Source of the DNA: Okapia johnstoni
Taxonomy: Eukaryota > Chordata > Mammalia > Artiodactyla > Giraffidae
DNA length: 64,000 nt
Assembly (NCBI GenBank): GCA_024291935.2
Contig: CM044315.1
Coordinates: 76,490,385-76,554,384 of the forward strand
Direction: 5' to 3'
A program made the position numbers and the translations under genes. The notes under the pieces were generated by a model. It worked only from the letters and a program-made list of their open reading frames with translations. It was not told the DNA's origin and made no database searches. Shown here piece after piece: positions 10,504 through 21,760 of the stretch (positions are counted from its first letter, which is position 1; each line of letters opens with the position of its first letter).

Positions 10504-11290
10504 AGCTTTCTTGCATATCTAAGTACCAGGTTTGACCTCATGAGATGGTTGCTGCACACTTTTTACAACTGCTTTGATATCACATTTCAGCTCCAACTTT
10601 GCATCCTGAGACCACTTAAACATTTCTACAGGTCCATTTTATACAACTTGAAAGACCTTTAAATTTTCTGGTTGCCACAAGCATATTTTTCTTTTCTGTT
10701 CATCCGATATAGAGCTGTGCCCTATTGTGAGAGATTTTGCAAACAAAAATACCTGGAGCAGCAGTTTAGCAAAAATATGCTCTCAGTGGCACTCAACAAA
10801 TGAAGTTTCCCCAAGCACAATCCTGTAAGAAGTGTGTGAGAGTGTGTGTATATATGCGTATGTATTTTAAGTTGCATGTGTGATCAATCATGTGCAACTC
10901 TTTGCAATTCCCTGGACTGTAGCCCACCAAGCTCCTCTGTCCATGAAATTTTCCCAGCAAGAATACTGGAATGGGTTGCCATTTCCTACTCCAGGGGAAT
11001 CTTCCCAACCCAGGGATCGAAAGCACCTCTCTGGCATCTCCCCCATGGGCACATTATTTACCACTGTGCCACTGTGGAGGCCCAGGTATTTTAAATTATT
11101 ATTTATACTGTGAAAATATTTTTGATTTGGGGGTTCTGGTTGTGAATTTTATGCACAACAATTATAGTTAAAAATGTTTGTTTGGTCTACAGAAGATCAT
11201 TAATGTTTTGTGATGATATAAGTTGTAACAGTGAATTGTTTTGTGTGTATGTATTATTAAATACTGGTACTGTTTCTAGGCGCAGAATAT
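10504..11290 (+). pseudogene. Probable 3' UTR of the AKIRIN1 retrocopy (interrupted by Bov-tA)
   Basis: Downstream of the parental stop there is no other repeat until the Bov-tA at 10871-11085. After it the sequence continues AT-rich with 3' UTR-like character to about 11290 ('attattaaatactggtactg'). The retrocopy's polyA tail and target duplication are not visible, so the end is a guess. Confidence 0.45.
10871..11085 (-). mobile_element. Bov-tA SINE with target-site duplication
   Basis: Minus-strand Bov-tA flanked by gtattttaa at 10862-10870 and 11086-11094. A (GT)-rich run precedes it (10833-10855). The short open frames over it are SINE sequence. Confidence 0.92.
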
Positions 11291-11614
11291 GAATCATAAG
11301 TTAGGATGAGCATTAGATGTGATTATGATGACATAGCAAAGATCTGTGGTCCTAGGTATACAAATGCATGGTGAGGAATTAGAACAAACCCAAGACAGGC
11401 CATTTGACACCTTAGTCTCCCTAGCTGTTAGAACATGATTTTTTGACTCCAAGCCCATGTGCAGCCTGTGCTCACCTCACGCACACAGGAGCTCCCTGGA
11501 CACTGAACCTCTCAGAAGAAAGTCTCCTCTGTGGCAGGAGCATCAGGGTTTGCTTGGGAGCACAACAAACGTGGGCACGGGGCTGGGCCAGGCTCCGGAG
11601 GCACTGATCCTTGG

Positions 11615-11748
11615 TAGGTTGACTCTTTGCAACCCCATGGACTGTAACCTGCCAGGCTCCTCTATTCATGGGATTTCCCAGACAAGAATACTAGAGTGGG
11701 TTGCCATTTCCTTCTCCAGGGGATCTCCCTGACCCAGGGATTGAACCT
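11615..11748 (-). mobile_element. Bov-tA SINE, partial
   Basis: Minus-strand Bov-A body plus part of the tRNA-like head (agggattgaacctt); truncated at both sides. A possible L2 3' end piece follows at about 11750-11840 ('ggatattcattgaataaagg'). Confidence 0.85.
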
Positions 11749-11840
11749 TCATCTCTTCACAGCTGTATCCTCAGTGCCTCTACCAATTCTTGTAACATGA
11801 GAGGTGCTCGGATATTCATTGAATAAAGGCATGACCATGA

Positions 11841-12411
11841 GGCACCAAGCAGGGTGAGGAGAAGGAGAGATGCTTTGACTCAAGCACAAAATTCAACCAG
11901 CCCAGGCTAAGCTTTGTTCTCACAACTTCTCATCCAAACTCAAATCCACTTGCTTCTCTCCATGGCTGGAGAATTGAAGATGACATGGTGTCTTTCACCA
12001 GCTCTTGCCTCACCTCCTGTCCCTGTATTCCTAGATTGTTGTTTGTTACATCTTTTGGTATATTTCAGAGTCTCTACTTTTCATGATCTTTCCAAATACA
12101 GTGTTCATGATTGTGATCTTGATTCATCCTGTCTACTGATCTATGGTAGAATGAGTAACAGCAAAGGGAAATAAACATGAAATTGAAGAAGACAGGTTTT
12201 CTCTGCTTGTCACTTGAGACAAAACAGTTATTTACTCCAGGGAAGGACTGTGCTGGGATCTTATTCCCTCTCAGCCCCATAGTCCAAGACTTGACCCTCT
12301 GCGAGGATCCAGAGAGGTGATGGAGTCACCAGAAAGACTGTCTCAAAAGCATCTGTGTCATCTGATCAAATATGTATCATACAGGATGCCAGGCTGTTCA
12401 GTCTCAAATGA
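11841..12411. other. No recognisable feature
   Basis: Nothing coding and no repeat I can name. Confidence 0.35.
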
Positions 12412-12490
12412 TAGGGGAGCCTGGTGTGCTTCAGTCCACGGTTTCACAAAGAGTTGGACACAACTGAGCAACAGAACAACAACAAAATAG
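12412..12490 (+). mobile_element. BovB/Bov-A 3' tail fragment
   Basis: Short plus-strand tail: 'gttggacacaactgagcaac' followed by 'agaacaacaacaaaa'. Too short to say whether it derives from BovB or a Bov SINE. Confidence 0.75.
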
Positions 12491-13190
12491 GCTGAGAAGA
12501 GGTATACATGGAAGAAGTAAGAATAAACAAGATAAAAAAACATGTTTTTCCTCCCTGTGGCATTTTATTAACCATCAGTGAACATCCTGACCTAGAGAAA
12601 CATAGTTGGATGCAAATTTGGACAGACATTGGCCGGAGCCACTGGTTGAGTTCCTTTGAAAGCCAAGTTGCAAAGGCTAAAAAATACATGAGTGCCATCT
12701 AGAGGTAAAATTCATAAGGCAGGCTTTTAAAAATCTCTTAGAAAAGGAATAATAGAGATTTGCTCCCAGAGACCCCCCAATCTTTGCAGTCTGATGAATG
12801 TCATTAAGTAAGGTTTTTTCACATCTTGGGTCAAAATCTGCCTCCACTTTCCCTGACCACTGCATACCACAGCAACCTTCCTTTCTATGACCTTTTCTAA
12901 GATATTTTCTTTATCATCAATTCATTTCCAAGTCAGAGCACTTTCAATCTTCAACAAACATTTTTTAACATATTCTTTGAGCCAGACTGTGCTCAATAAA
13001 GAGACTGCCTGCTGACTCACGACCAGTCAGTCCCTGGGCTGGAGGGGACATTGTGCAACCTCCGGGCCCCTTGGTTGGAGCACATTGTACAACATCTCTG
13101 AAAAGTGTCCCCTGCCCTTGTCAGGAAAGGATCCTCTGAAAAGCATGTCCCACCATCTCCAGGACAGTTGAACCTTTGCAGGCAGATCAC
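12491..13190. other. No recognised gene; possible L2 traces
   Basis: A piece near 12950-13000 resembles an L2 3' end ('aacatattctttgagccag'). Otherwise nothing. Confidence 0.3.
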
Positions 13191-13420
13191 TATGCAGTGC
13201 AGATCATGGGTTTGAAACTCAGCAGGATGTAATACTGAATCCTAGCTCTGCTACTTACCCAACGTGCAAACTACCTAATCTTGAGCAAATTACTAAGATT
13301 TAATTTTCTACTTTGTTAAATGGAATGATAATAGTTACCTTGTGGTCTTATGGTAAGGATTAGAGACAGTATTTATTATTTATATAGGACCTAGCACAAT
13401 TCCTGAAACAAAGAAGGTGG
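13191..13420 (+). mobile_element. MIR SINE
   Basis: Shows the MIR order: 'gaatcctagctctgctactt', then a 'cttgagcaaattactaag' segment, then 'aaatggaatgataatagtta' and a 'aaggattagag' end. Diverged, as expected of a mammal-wide SINE. Confidence 0.8.
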
Positions 13421-14070
13421 TAAGAATTTATTAGCTTTTTCTATCACTCTAATAATAATAAAAATTCAAGCCATGAGATTAACTCACCTACTTTGCAAAA
13501 TTGTTGAAAGTATTCAATTATGTACACCTGTATGATAGACTGCCAAGTGACACAGAACTTAAGATTTTTTTCGTAAAGAAAAATTGCCAGTGATTTCTGT
13601 CTGACAAACACTGTTAAGTTTTGTCACCTTGAAGTAGATCTTTGGTTTTCCTTTGAACACTTTAGACATACTTCTTAGTTATCACAAACAAAAGACCACC
13701 AAGTACATACTGAGATGTGGGATGGGATATGATAGAACACTTTCAGGTTCATAAAGATTGCTCTTTGCAAGACCTCCCAAGATCTGACCACTTAGAAGAA
13801 GGAGATAAACTTGCCTGGAGTTGAGGAATCTCCAGGAAGATTACAATCTCCTTGACAGACTGACTGCACTTGGAAGCGTCATTCAACCCTCTGTGCTTTG
13901 TGACATTCTTGAAAGTTCTTGATGTTCTTGGACCTCAAGGGAGGTAGATATTCTAGGTCGGTAGGCTTGAACAATTAATTAAGAAGTAAAGCATCTTGTA
14001 AACCTTATTGATGCTTCAGACTAGTGAAGGGGGTCATTTAAACATTGCGTCTGGATGATGGACCACCACT
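13421..14070. other. No recognisable feature
   Basis: No gene or nameable repeat up to the first arm of the inverted repeat. Confidence 0.35.
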
Positions 14071-14150
14071 TTCATGTAGCAAACACAGGAAGTCCACCGA
14101 GAGAGAAAGTACAACACACTCAAGAGACTTTGGAGGCCTCTGGACTTTGT
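14071..14150 (+). repeat. 80-bp inverted repeat, left arm
   Basis: Starts ttcatgtagcaaacacagga. Its reverse complement recurs at 14641-14720 with about 3 mismatches in 80 bp and no gaps. The similarity stops abruptly on both sides. I do not recognise it as a repeat family. The spacer is about 490 bp. Confidence 0.95.
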
Positions 14151-14640
14151 AAGTAGTGTAAGTGGTGGTTCTTAGAACTGATAGGATTGTTTCAGGGGGT
14201 TTCTTGCTAATCCAAGCTAGAGCTCGTGTCACTTAGCAGCAGGCTCACCCAGGTCCCCTTAGCATCCTCTCCATGATACCCACTCCGTGGTTCAGCCAGA
14301 ACTCTCTCAGGATGGAGGGAGAGACTGCAGGGCAGAGGGGCAGGTCAGGCTGACATTCACAGACGCAGCTCAGAATTCTAAAATGTTCTTCACACGCTCC
14401 TCCCCTTCAGTGCATGAGGTTCTCTAGGAGGGAGCCTTGTCTCAAAATAACACTTACCTTTGGATATTTCTAATATGAACTAGCTGGAAGTGGTGAATCT
14501 GAAGAGTAGCTGCCCAAGTTGCAGACCGTTTTTCCTTTCTCTTTTCCTTTTCCCCACCACTGTTCTGTTTCTGGCACAGTTCACGGGATACAGGGAGAAC
14601 AAACAGAAGAGGGAATGAAGTAATAGTTCTTACGGATGTG
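14151..14640. other. Spacer between inverted-repeat arms
   Basis: 490 bp, no coding frame, no repeat recognised. It holds a pyrimidine-rich piece near 14530-14560. Confidence 0.4.
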
Positions 14641-14720
14641 ACAAAGTCCAGAGGCCTCCAAAATCTCTTGAGTGTGTTGTACTTTCTTTCCCGGTGGACT
14701 TCCTGTGTTTGCTACATGAA
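14641..14720 (-). repeat. 80-bp inverted repeat, right arm
   Basis: Reverse complement of 14071-14150 (ends at gctacatgaa). The three differences all lie inside the arm, two in the purine-rich middle and one near 14662. Confidence 0.95.
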
Positions 14721-15099
14721 TAATGCACTTTTAAGCACTTGAAACAACACAATGGTAACCTTAACAAAATGGCAATTTGAAGGTAAACTGCCATCACTAA
14801 TTTGCATCTCAACAGTGCAGCCTTCTTTTAATGCACACTTAATTACATTAGAGGCATGGGGGATAAATCATATTCCCATGGCCCGTTGATGGGATTACCC
14901 CACGGACACAAACATCCAGAACTATCTTGAGGTTTATTGGTGACAAATATCAGCCCATTGTCCTAATGGTGAAATAACATCATCTACAGGATGATTTGTA
15001 CAGGATACAAATTAAATTTAGTGAAATACTTTAAAAGCAATCTCAGAGTTACAGGCAATGGGAGTTTGAGGGGTTCGGAAAAATAACCCACGCCTTTCT

Positions 15100-15245
15100 C
15101 AGCCATGGCAACATACTGTAATCACCTGGGGAAATTAAAAAAATAGCAATGCCCAGGCCCCACCTCAGACCTATTAAGTTAGAATCTCTAGGGAGAAAGC
15201 CCAGTTATCAGGATATTTTCAAACTTCCCAAGTGATTAATAAGTA
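15100..15245 (+). mobile_element. hAT-Charlie MER5/MER3-type fragment
   Basis: Contains 'taatcacctggggaaatt', 'atgcccaggccccacctcag' and 'ttagaatctctaggg', the wording of short non-autonomous hAT elements. Terminal repeats are not preserved. Confidence 0.6.
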
Positions 15246-15509
15246 CAGCCTAGAATGAACAGCACCAACATAAATCAACTTGGTGATTTTGCAGGCGGGG
15301 ACTCCAAGGCCCTACAGTGGAGGGTAACTGATTTGTGCAGGGCTCCCAAGGGTGGCTGGAGAGCAGAGTCTGGAGCCTCGAGATCTGCCCAGTTGGCACT
15401 CTTCCCTAATTGGTTCTCTCTCTACCCCACGTTTGCCTTATCAGTAAACAGAGGATGTGAAAGCCATCAAGCCACTACAGCTGCCCTGAGGGGGATCCCT
15501 GAGGGAACT

Positions 15510-15512
<3 letters not shown>
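15246..15512. other. Unique-looking stretch
   Basis: A 175-codon plus frame starting at 15255 runs through this stretch and on into the GT repeat and Bov-tA below; a valine/cysteine run in it is the GT repeat. It shows no family resemblance, so I treat it as chance. Confidence 0.4.

Positions 15513-15542
<30 letters not shown>
15513..15542 (+). repeat. (GT)15 microsatellite
   Basis: 30 bp of GT at the 3' end of the minus-strand Bov-tA that follows. Confidence 0.95.
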
Positions 15543-15543
<1 letters not shown>

Positions 15544-15753
15544 CAGTCGTGGCCGACTCTTGGCAACCCTTAGTTCACCAGGCCCCTCTGTCCATGGGAT
15601 TTTTCAGGCAAGAATACTGGAATGGGCTGCCATTTACTCATCCAGGGTATCTTCTTCCTCCAAGGGATCTACCTGACCCAGGGATCAAACCCAGGTCTTC
15701 TGTGTCTCCCGCAGGTGAATTCTTTAACCCAGTGAACCACCGGGAAAGCCCTG
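15543..15753 (-). mobile_element. Bov-tA SINE
   Basis: Minus-strand Bov-A body and tRNA-like head, ending in a 'ccaccgggaaagccc' end; a few small insertions. The GT repeat sits at its tail end. Confidence 0.9.
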
Positions 15754-16264
15754 GTGAAGACAAAAGGACTGCGTGCAGCTAAGTCCTCAGCTACAGCAGC
15801 CCTGCCCCGCCCCACCACTGGTGAACTCAGAGGGAACTCAGGATGGAGAAGGATAGGATGCTGGCCCTAGATAGCTAAGGTGCATATCAAAGGGATGATT
15901 TCAATGAGCCCAGAGTCTTGCACCTTCCCATACACAGAAAAGCACTAAACTCCTTAACTTGAGATATCTGGTTTTCTTTAATTAACAGTAATCGTTTGAT
16001 GTTCAGACTACCTGGCCTTTGTTGTAAAAACTCCCATATATCCTGGCTCCTCCCTTAGTCTGCCAGCCTTGAAGTCCTCAGAATGTCTGCTGAATGAAAC
16101 ATAGTTTTCAACATTTAGGTGGTGCTTTTTTTTTGCCCCCTGACCTTCCCAATGGCACACCTCAGCCTCCAAGTCTTATTTCATTCAATGACTCTTCAGA
16201 TTTGCATAACACACCTACTGTGTGCCAGAGAACTCCACTGCTGGAATATGCTCTTAGCCAAATC
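15754..16264. other. No recognisable feature
   Basis: No gene or named repeat. Confidence 0.35.
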
Positions 16265-16480
16265 TTTCCCAGGTGGCTCAGTGGTAAAGAACCTGCCTGC
16301 CAATGCAGGAGACACGGGTTTTATCCCTAGGTCGAGAAGAGCCACTGGAGAAGGAAATGGCAACCCATTCCAGCATGCAGCATTCTTGCCTGGGAAATCC
16401 CATAGTCAGAGGAACCTGGCGGGCTACCATCCATGGGGTTGCAAGAGTCAGACACAACCGAGTGACTGAGCGTGCACAAC
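16265..16480 (+). mobile_element. Bov-tA SINE
   Basis: Plus-strand copy from the head 'aggtggctcagtggtaaaga' to the tail 'gagtgactgagcgtgcacaa'. It carries a small internal duplication around 'attccagcatgcagcattct'. The 116-codon frame over it (16119-16469) is SINE sequence. Confidence 0.9.
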
Positions 16481-16798
16481 ATACACGTCTACTCAGAAAC
16501 TGTTAATTTTGTACCCTTAGTGCCCAGCCCAGAAAGAACACATCTGAATGAATGAATGAAGGTTACCTCTGGACCACAGGCAGCCATACTACTGATCCCA
16601 AGTTAACTCCAGGGCAACTAAACAACAATTACAACAAACCTTTTTCACCTCAGTGATTTTTTTCAGTGTTCCTGACAGGCATCGCTCCTCCAAGCCATCT
16701 TCTGACTAATCCAACCACAAGAGGGAGCCAAGTGCCCCATTCTTTTTTGGTAGAGACCCACAAGTTGGAGGAATCAAGGAGAGAGCAAGCAGATTACA

Positions 16799-16987
16799 AA
16801 CTCAGTTGCTAAAGTATCCACCTGCAATGCAGGAGACCCTGGTTCGATTCCTGGGAAGATCCCCTGGAGAAGGGAACGGCTACCCACTACAGTATTCTGG
16901 CCTAGAGAATTCTTTGGACTGTATAGTCCATGAGATCACAAAGAGTTGGACACAATTGAGCAACTTTCAATTCACTTCACTTCACTT
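16799..16987 (+). mobile_element. Bov-tA SINE with 13-bp target-site duplication
   Basis: Plus-strand copy flanked by caagcagattaca at 16786-16798 and 16988-17000. Its tail carries a short (TTCAC)n run at 16970-16987. Confidence 0.93.
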
Positions 16988-17290
16988 CAAGCAGATTACA
17001 GGAGGCTGGGTTGGGGGGAGAGGTCAAGAAATGACCTCTGGCAACATTTCAGGTCAGAGGTGCTGTGCTACCCACCCTGAGGAAGGCAGTACGCTATCCA
17101 GAACTGAGCAGGCTTTCCAGCCAGGCCTACCTGGAGCCTTCCTGGTTGAGAGTCCACCTCAGATCATCATCTGTGAAACACAGAAGCTTGTAAAAGGAGT
17201 CAATGTGGCCTGAAATCTGGTAGCTGCCCACTAAACACTGGATGCTACCTTCTGCTGTCCCTCCCCTTGCCCTTTCTCCTGCCACCCCCA

Positions 17291-17430
17291 TTTTTATGTT
17301 GTTTTTTCTTTAGTCTTTTGGCTGAGCAGCACGGCATGTAAGACCTTAGTTCTCCCGACCAAGCCTCGAACCTGCGCCTCCTGAATTAGCAGTGCAGAGT
17401 CTTAACCATTAGATCACAATGAAGTCCCTC
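17291..17430 (-). mobile_element. CHR-type SINE, partial
   Basis: Minus strand: T-rich tail, 'ggctgagcagcacggcatgt', 'aagcctcgaacctgcgcctc', then the complement of the 'cattgtgatctaatgg' head at the right end. Confidence 0.75.
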
Positions 17431-17458
17431 TCTCCTCTTTCTTTTCCTCATCTGATGT

Positions 17459-17775
17459 AGACAATGTTTATTTCTTCCCAAATTCATTTGTTCAGATCCT
17501 AACCTCCAATGTGATGAGGCTTTGAGAGGTGATAAGGTCATGAGGGAGGAGCTGTCTCTTATAAAACAGACCCCAGAGAGCTCTCTTCCCACTGTGTGAG
17601 GATATAGCAAGAAGACAGCTCATCTATGAACCAGGAAGCAAGCCCTCACCAGACACCAGCCAGCTGGCACCTTGGTCTTGAACTTCCAGCTTCCAGAACT
17701 GAGAAATTTCTGTCATCTATATTGCTACCCTCTCTGTGATATTTTGTTACAGCAGCCCAAATGGACTAGGAAAGC
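17459..17775 (+). mobile_element. MLT1-type LTR (ERVL-MaLR)
   Basis: Plus-strand LTR wording: 'aaattcatttgttcagatcc', 'ggtgataaggtcatgaggga', 'gaggatatagcaagaaga', 'cttccagcttccagaactga' and the end 'attttgttacagcagcccaa'. Solo and diverged. The 5' end is decayed. Confidence 0.8.
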
Positions 17776-18627
17776 ACAATATTCTCTTGCCTTTCCCCAA
17801 AGGCCAAATCATGCAGGGAAATCCTGGGGCACAGAGTATCCATATCTCCAGGGAAGGTAGGAAGTCATCAGTTAGCCTCCCCTGTAGGCTTGTACTCTAA
17901 ACTTTGAACTGTAAACTTTACATTCTCCAGTTATGAGATGAACAGTGTCTCAACTGGACCTGTTTATCACCAATCTTTCCACCAGATAATTCCTCCTCTG
18001 TCCGGGGATCTGCAGCATCACGGCTCTCCCTTCCCACCCTCCCTGCCTGCCCAGCCCCACTGATGCGCAGTCCTTTGCCTCCAGGCTCCACTGAACATTG
18101 CCAGGTTTGGAACTCAGTGCCTCCCCAGGCAGCCCACGGTTAGGACATCTGTCCTTCTACTCAGCTAAAGCTTGGCTCTCTACCACTGCTTCTGCCTCAG
18201 CCCTTCAGAGGTTTGGAGTCAGAGACACAGCCCCCAGAGTCTTCTCTCATTGAGATTTAAACCAACCAATCACTTCCATCCCGGTAAAATTTCCTCCCAT
18301 GTGTGGTCTCCACACCTGAAGGTGACTGGTTCATTGTGCTTCAGTCAGTCTGTTACCTCCCGTTCACCTGGTGGTCGCATCCAGTTCCCAGATGGTTCTC
18401 ACATGACTAGTGCAAAAGACTGAGCTCCCCAAGACTAGATATTTATAGCTGGGAGCTTGTACATAAAGTCAAATCAAATCCACCAGCCACCCCTTCCCCT
18501 GTGCCCTCTCCCTCTCCTACTCCCCGTGACCTCTCCCAACCCACAAGTGGGTGTCTATCTGTTAACCAATACCCACAGAGCTCAGCTCTCTTGATTTCAA
18601 AAACCTCTTTCTTTAAAGATTCTTTTA
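17776..18627. other. No recognisable feature
   Basis: GC-richer than the left third of the window. Short frames only; none resembles a known family. Confidence 0.35.
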
Positions 18628-18828
18628 AAAAAAAAAAGTATTTATTTGGCTGTGTTGGGTCTTAGCTGCAGCATGCGGGATCTTTTGTATTGGCGTGCAG
18701 GCTCAGTGGTTGCATGGACTTAATTGCTCCATGGCATGTGGGATCTTAGTTCCCTGAGCAGGGATTGAACCTGTGTCCTCTGCATTGGAAGGCAGATTCT
18801 TAACCACTGGACCACCAGGGAAGTCCTC
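18628..18828 (-). mobile_element. CHR-type SINE
   Basis: Minus strand with A/T-rich tail at left, 'ggctgtgttgggtcttagct', 'gcatgtgggatcttagttcc', and the head at right ending 'ccaccagggaagtcct'. Confidence 0.88.
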
Positions 18829-19040
18829 AAAAATCTCTTATGAAAAGAGTCCATCTCCAAGAGTTTTCTCCAGTGATACTAATCAGTTTCCCAATGAAAA
18901 ATCACCTACCCACTCTCACCAGGCACGACCTCAGTTAATCTTGACCAGCAGATGGAGTGACTAGTTCCTCCCAGGACTATAGGAGGACACAGTTCTCATG
19001 TTGTGCAACAGCCCCTTCCCTCCCTTCCCCACCCTCTCAA

Positions 19041-19090
19041 TATACACACACACACGCACACCCAATACAGATGCACATACACACACATGC
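19041..19090 (+). repeat. Imperfect (CA)n
   Basis: CA-rich run with interruptions (cacacacacacacgcacacc) and a second short run at 19078-19088. Confidence 0.85.
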
Positions 19091-19884
19091 ATTGCCATGC
19101 CATGCAGCTGCAGAGAGCTGAAAACTCTCTGAAGCACAGGAACTGCCCCAGTTTCATTCCTGTATCCCCAGGAAAGTGCCTGGTGCCCAATATATTCTCC
19201 ATAAATGTTTGCTGGACTGAAGAGGGTCACAGGGGAAACAATTCAAGCAGCTTATTAGAGCATCAGTGAGAAAAAATGTCTTGTCTGGATTTCCTGCTGG
19301 TCAAATCCTGCATATATAAAGTTCTAAATGGAAGATTTTAAATGTAAAAACATTTCTGTGAGACCCACCTCTCATCCTTTCCTATGAAACTTAGACTCCA
19401 TCTTTGGTTTCAGTGATGTAGCCCCTTATCTCTTGGCTGCAGCCTTTTGGGGAGAGTGTAAGCAATTCTGATGGAGATTTCAAGCTCTTTCTTGACATAC
19501 TTCTGCGTCCCCAAGAAACCTGGGATCCTGGGGTAGCCTGTCATCAGACAGTGTCTGCCTCATACAGAGTCCTTCAGTCCCAGAACTTTCTGAACAATAT
19601 TGTAACCAGTTTAGCCAGACTCCAGAGCCTGTGCTTGAAACTGCTGTGCCACACAGCCCCCAACGCTGTCAGCAATGAGAGGGCCCCTGTGATGGAAGTG
19701 GCATCTGCCAAGGTCTTGTGCTGCCGGTGGGGGGAGAGGGAATCACAGGAGGGGCCCAGCCTGCCTTCAAGAGGAGGCAACCACCATTGTCATGAAAACC
19801 TCCAAGGCTGGATGACTGCTTGGGCGGGAACTCATCCATTCATTCCTAGAAAAGAGGCATCATGGAACGTGGCCAAAGCAAGTT

Positions 19885-20130
19885 TCCAGAGTCAGACACA
19901 GCTGGGTTTAAACCTTGGCTCTGCCACTTAAAATCTATACACCTTGGGAAAGTCACTTGAAACTCCTCACTCAACTAAATTTAAAGATAATTACATTCCT
20001 ATGTCAAAAGCTGTGGTGAAGATTAAGTGAGATAATGTGTACCATATAGTCATCTAATCTTCATAAGTCTGACAAGAGAGATACTGTTATCTCATTTTAC
20101 AGGTGAGGAAACCAAGGAACTTAGGAGGGG
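19885..20130 (+). mobile_element. MIR SINE(s)
   Basis: MIR core and tail: 'accttggctctgccactt', 'ggtgaagattaagtgagata', and a second piece 'tctcattttacaggtgagga' that is MIR or L2 in character. Confidence 0.75.
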
Positions 20131-20960
20131 AGGAAGTGGTCCAAGTGTGCACAGCCTGTCGCTGCAAAAAGGGACCCAGGATGTAATTCTTTCCGGCTGG
20201 TCAGCCTGTGGGACTTGTCGGGATGTGTGGGGTGCCCACACTTGCAAGCCAGGCATCACCACAGCCCAGGAAAACATCCTCTGTGCCCTCAAAAATCAGT
20301 GGCTGCTCTCTTCCATGGGCTTCTTTGCAGCACCAAAAATGGGCTGGTCCCTACTCTGGTTCCCTGCCAGGTTTGGGGAGGCCAAAGCCCCACATCCTGC
20401 CAGCAACATGCACATCACTAAAGCCTGCCTCGCTCCCTGGCTGCAGTGGGCAGAGCCTGAAGCTCTCTCCTGCTTCCCAAAACTACCTCTGCTGCTCTCT
20501 GCTGCTCTGGAAATAAGGAGGAGACCTAGTGCTCAGCGCAGGTGTGATGCATCTCCCTGCCTCTGGCAGCCCCTCACCCCAGTGGGAGCTCACCAGGCCC
20601 CTCTCAAGGAGTCCCACCCTACCCATCTTCTCTCTCTGACTCTCTCATCTCAGGACACTGGTCTCCTTGATTTCACAGTTCTCTTGTCTCCAAGTATAGA
20701 GGACAAGCACTTCTCTGAGATTAGCCATGTCAACATCATGAAAATAGTAGAATTTTATGATTCTGATAGATGACAAGAACATAAAAATCACCATAGATAG
20801 TTGTTTAAAATGATCCCCCTGCAAGAGATTTTTATTTGGAAGAGGTTGATGCCAAAGAAGCTATAGTTTTAATCGCGGAGACTTCTGACACCAGCCCTGG
20901 GGAGCACGCTGCTTTAATCCCCTGACTCTGGGTCTTGAAGCAGGACACCAGCCATTAAAA
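20131..20960. other. No recognised gene; longest unexplained open frame of the window
   Basis: A 208-codon plus frame (20147-20773) lies here. Its protein has no recognisable motif, signal peptide or repeat structure, and its start overlaps the edge of a MIR/L2 piece. In 64 kb of six-frame sequence with this GC-content such a frame is not surprising. I treat it as chance. Confidence 0.4.
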
Positions 20961-21190
20961 CTCAGCCAGGACCTCCAACCGAGGTGAAACTGACAAAGCC
21001 CAGGCTTCCACGTCAGAGAAGTCGGCATCACATCCCAGCTGTACCACTTTCCAGCCATGTAGTTTGGGTCCAATGACTTAACATCTGTGAGCCTGAATTA
21101 TGCTGTCCCTAGGTCACCCTCCTTTGTGCCTATTTTTAGAGTTATCATGAGGGTTAATTGAGGTATTATATGTTAACTGAATGGCTGTGA
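20961..21190 (+). mobile_element. MIR SINE
   Basis: MIR-like order: 'acatcccagctgtaccactt', 'gacttaacatctgtgagcct', 'atcatgagggttaattgagg'. Confidence 0.65.
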
Positions 21191-21487
21191 AATCAGATTC
21201 AGTTAGTCTCTGCTTCTCTTCTACCACGATGATATCACTCCACATCTCTGGATTAGCATTTGCGATAACAGACTGAGAATGTCTGGGTGTGTCTGTCTCT
21301 CCCCAGTGGGCTGTGAACTCCATGAGGTGGGTTGTGATTAGACCCTCTATTTCTTGAACCAGGGCCTAACGCAAAGTCCAGCACACAGTAGGGTCTCCAT
21401 GAGTTGCAGGGACTATTAAAATAGAGAGAGAAGGCTTTCCACATGTTCTTCCACCCTTGAATCCTCAGTTCATACAAGAATAACAAA

Positions 21488-21760
21488 ATTTACCAGTGTT
21501 TATTGAACAACTTCTTAGTATCAGGCAACGGGCTAGTGGCATGGCATACCTCGCTTCTAATCTTACCAAATCCCCAAGGGTATCAGTTACTAAACTTGAT
21601 CTCTCCACAATCTTTTTTTTTTTTTAACTTTGGAGGTGACTGTCTTCAAAAAGATAAGGTATCTTGCCTCAAGTCACACAGCTAGAAGATGTGCTAGGAC
21701 TAGAACTCAAATTCGTCTAAACTCAAAGCTTATGCCCTTCTCACTGAAGCAAGAGCCTCA
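21488..21760 (+). mobile_element. L2/MIR-class fragment with T12 run
   Basis: Begins with the 'gtgtttattgaacaact' L2-like segment and continues to 'aagtcacacagctagaagat', the MIR/L2 end wording. A T12-13 run at about 21612-21625 interrupts it. Confidence 0.6.

Noticed and set aside
15255..15782. 175-codon frame with a valine/cysteine run
   Set aside because: The run is a (GT)15 microsatellite and the rest of the C-terminal part is a Bov-tA.
20147..20773. 208-codon open frame, longest that is not BovB-derived apart from the junction frame
   Set aside because: No recognisable domain, low-complexity bias only, overlapping frames in other phases of similar quality, and length within chance for 64 kb read in six frames.
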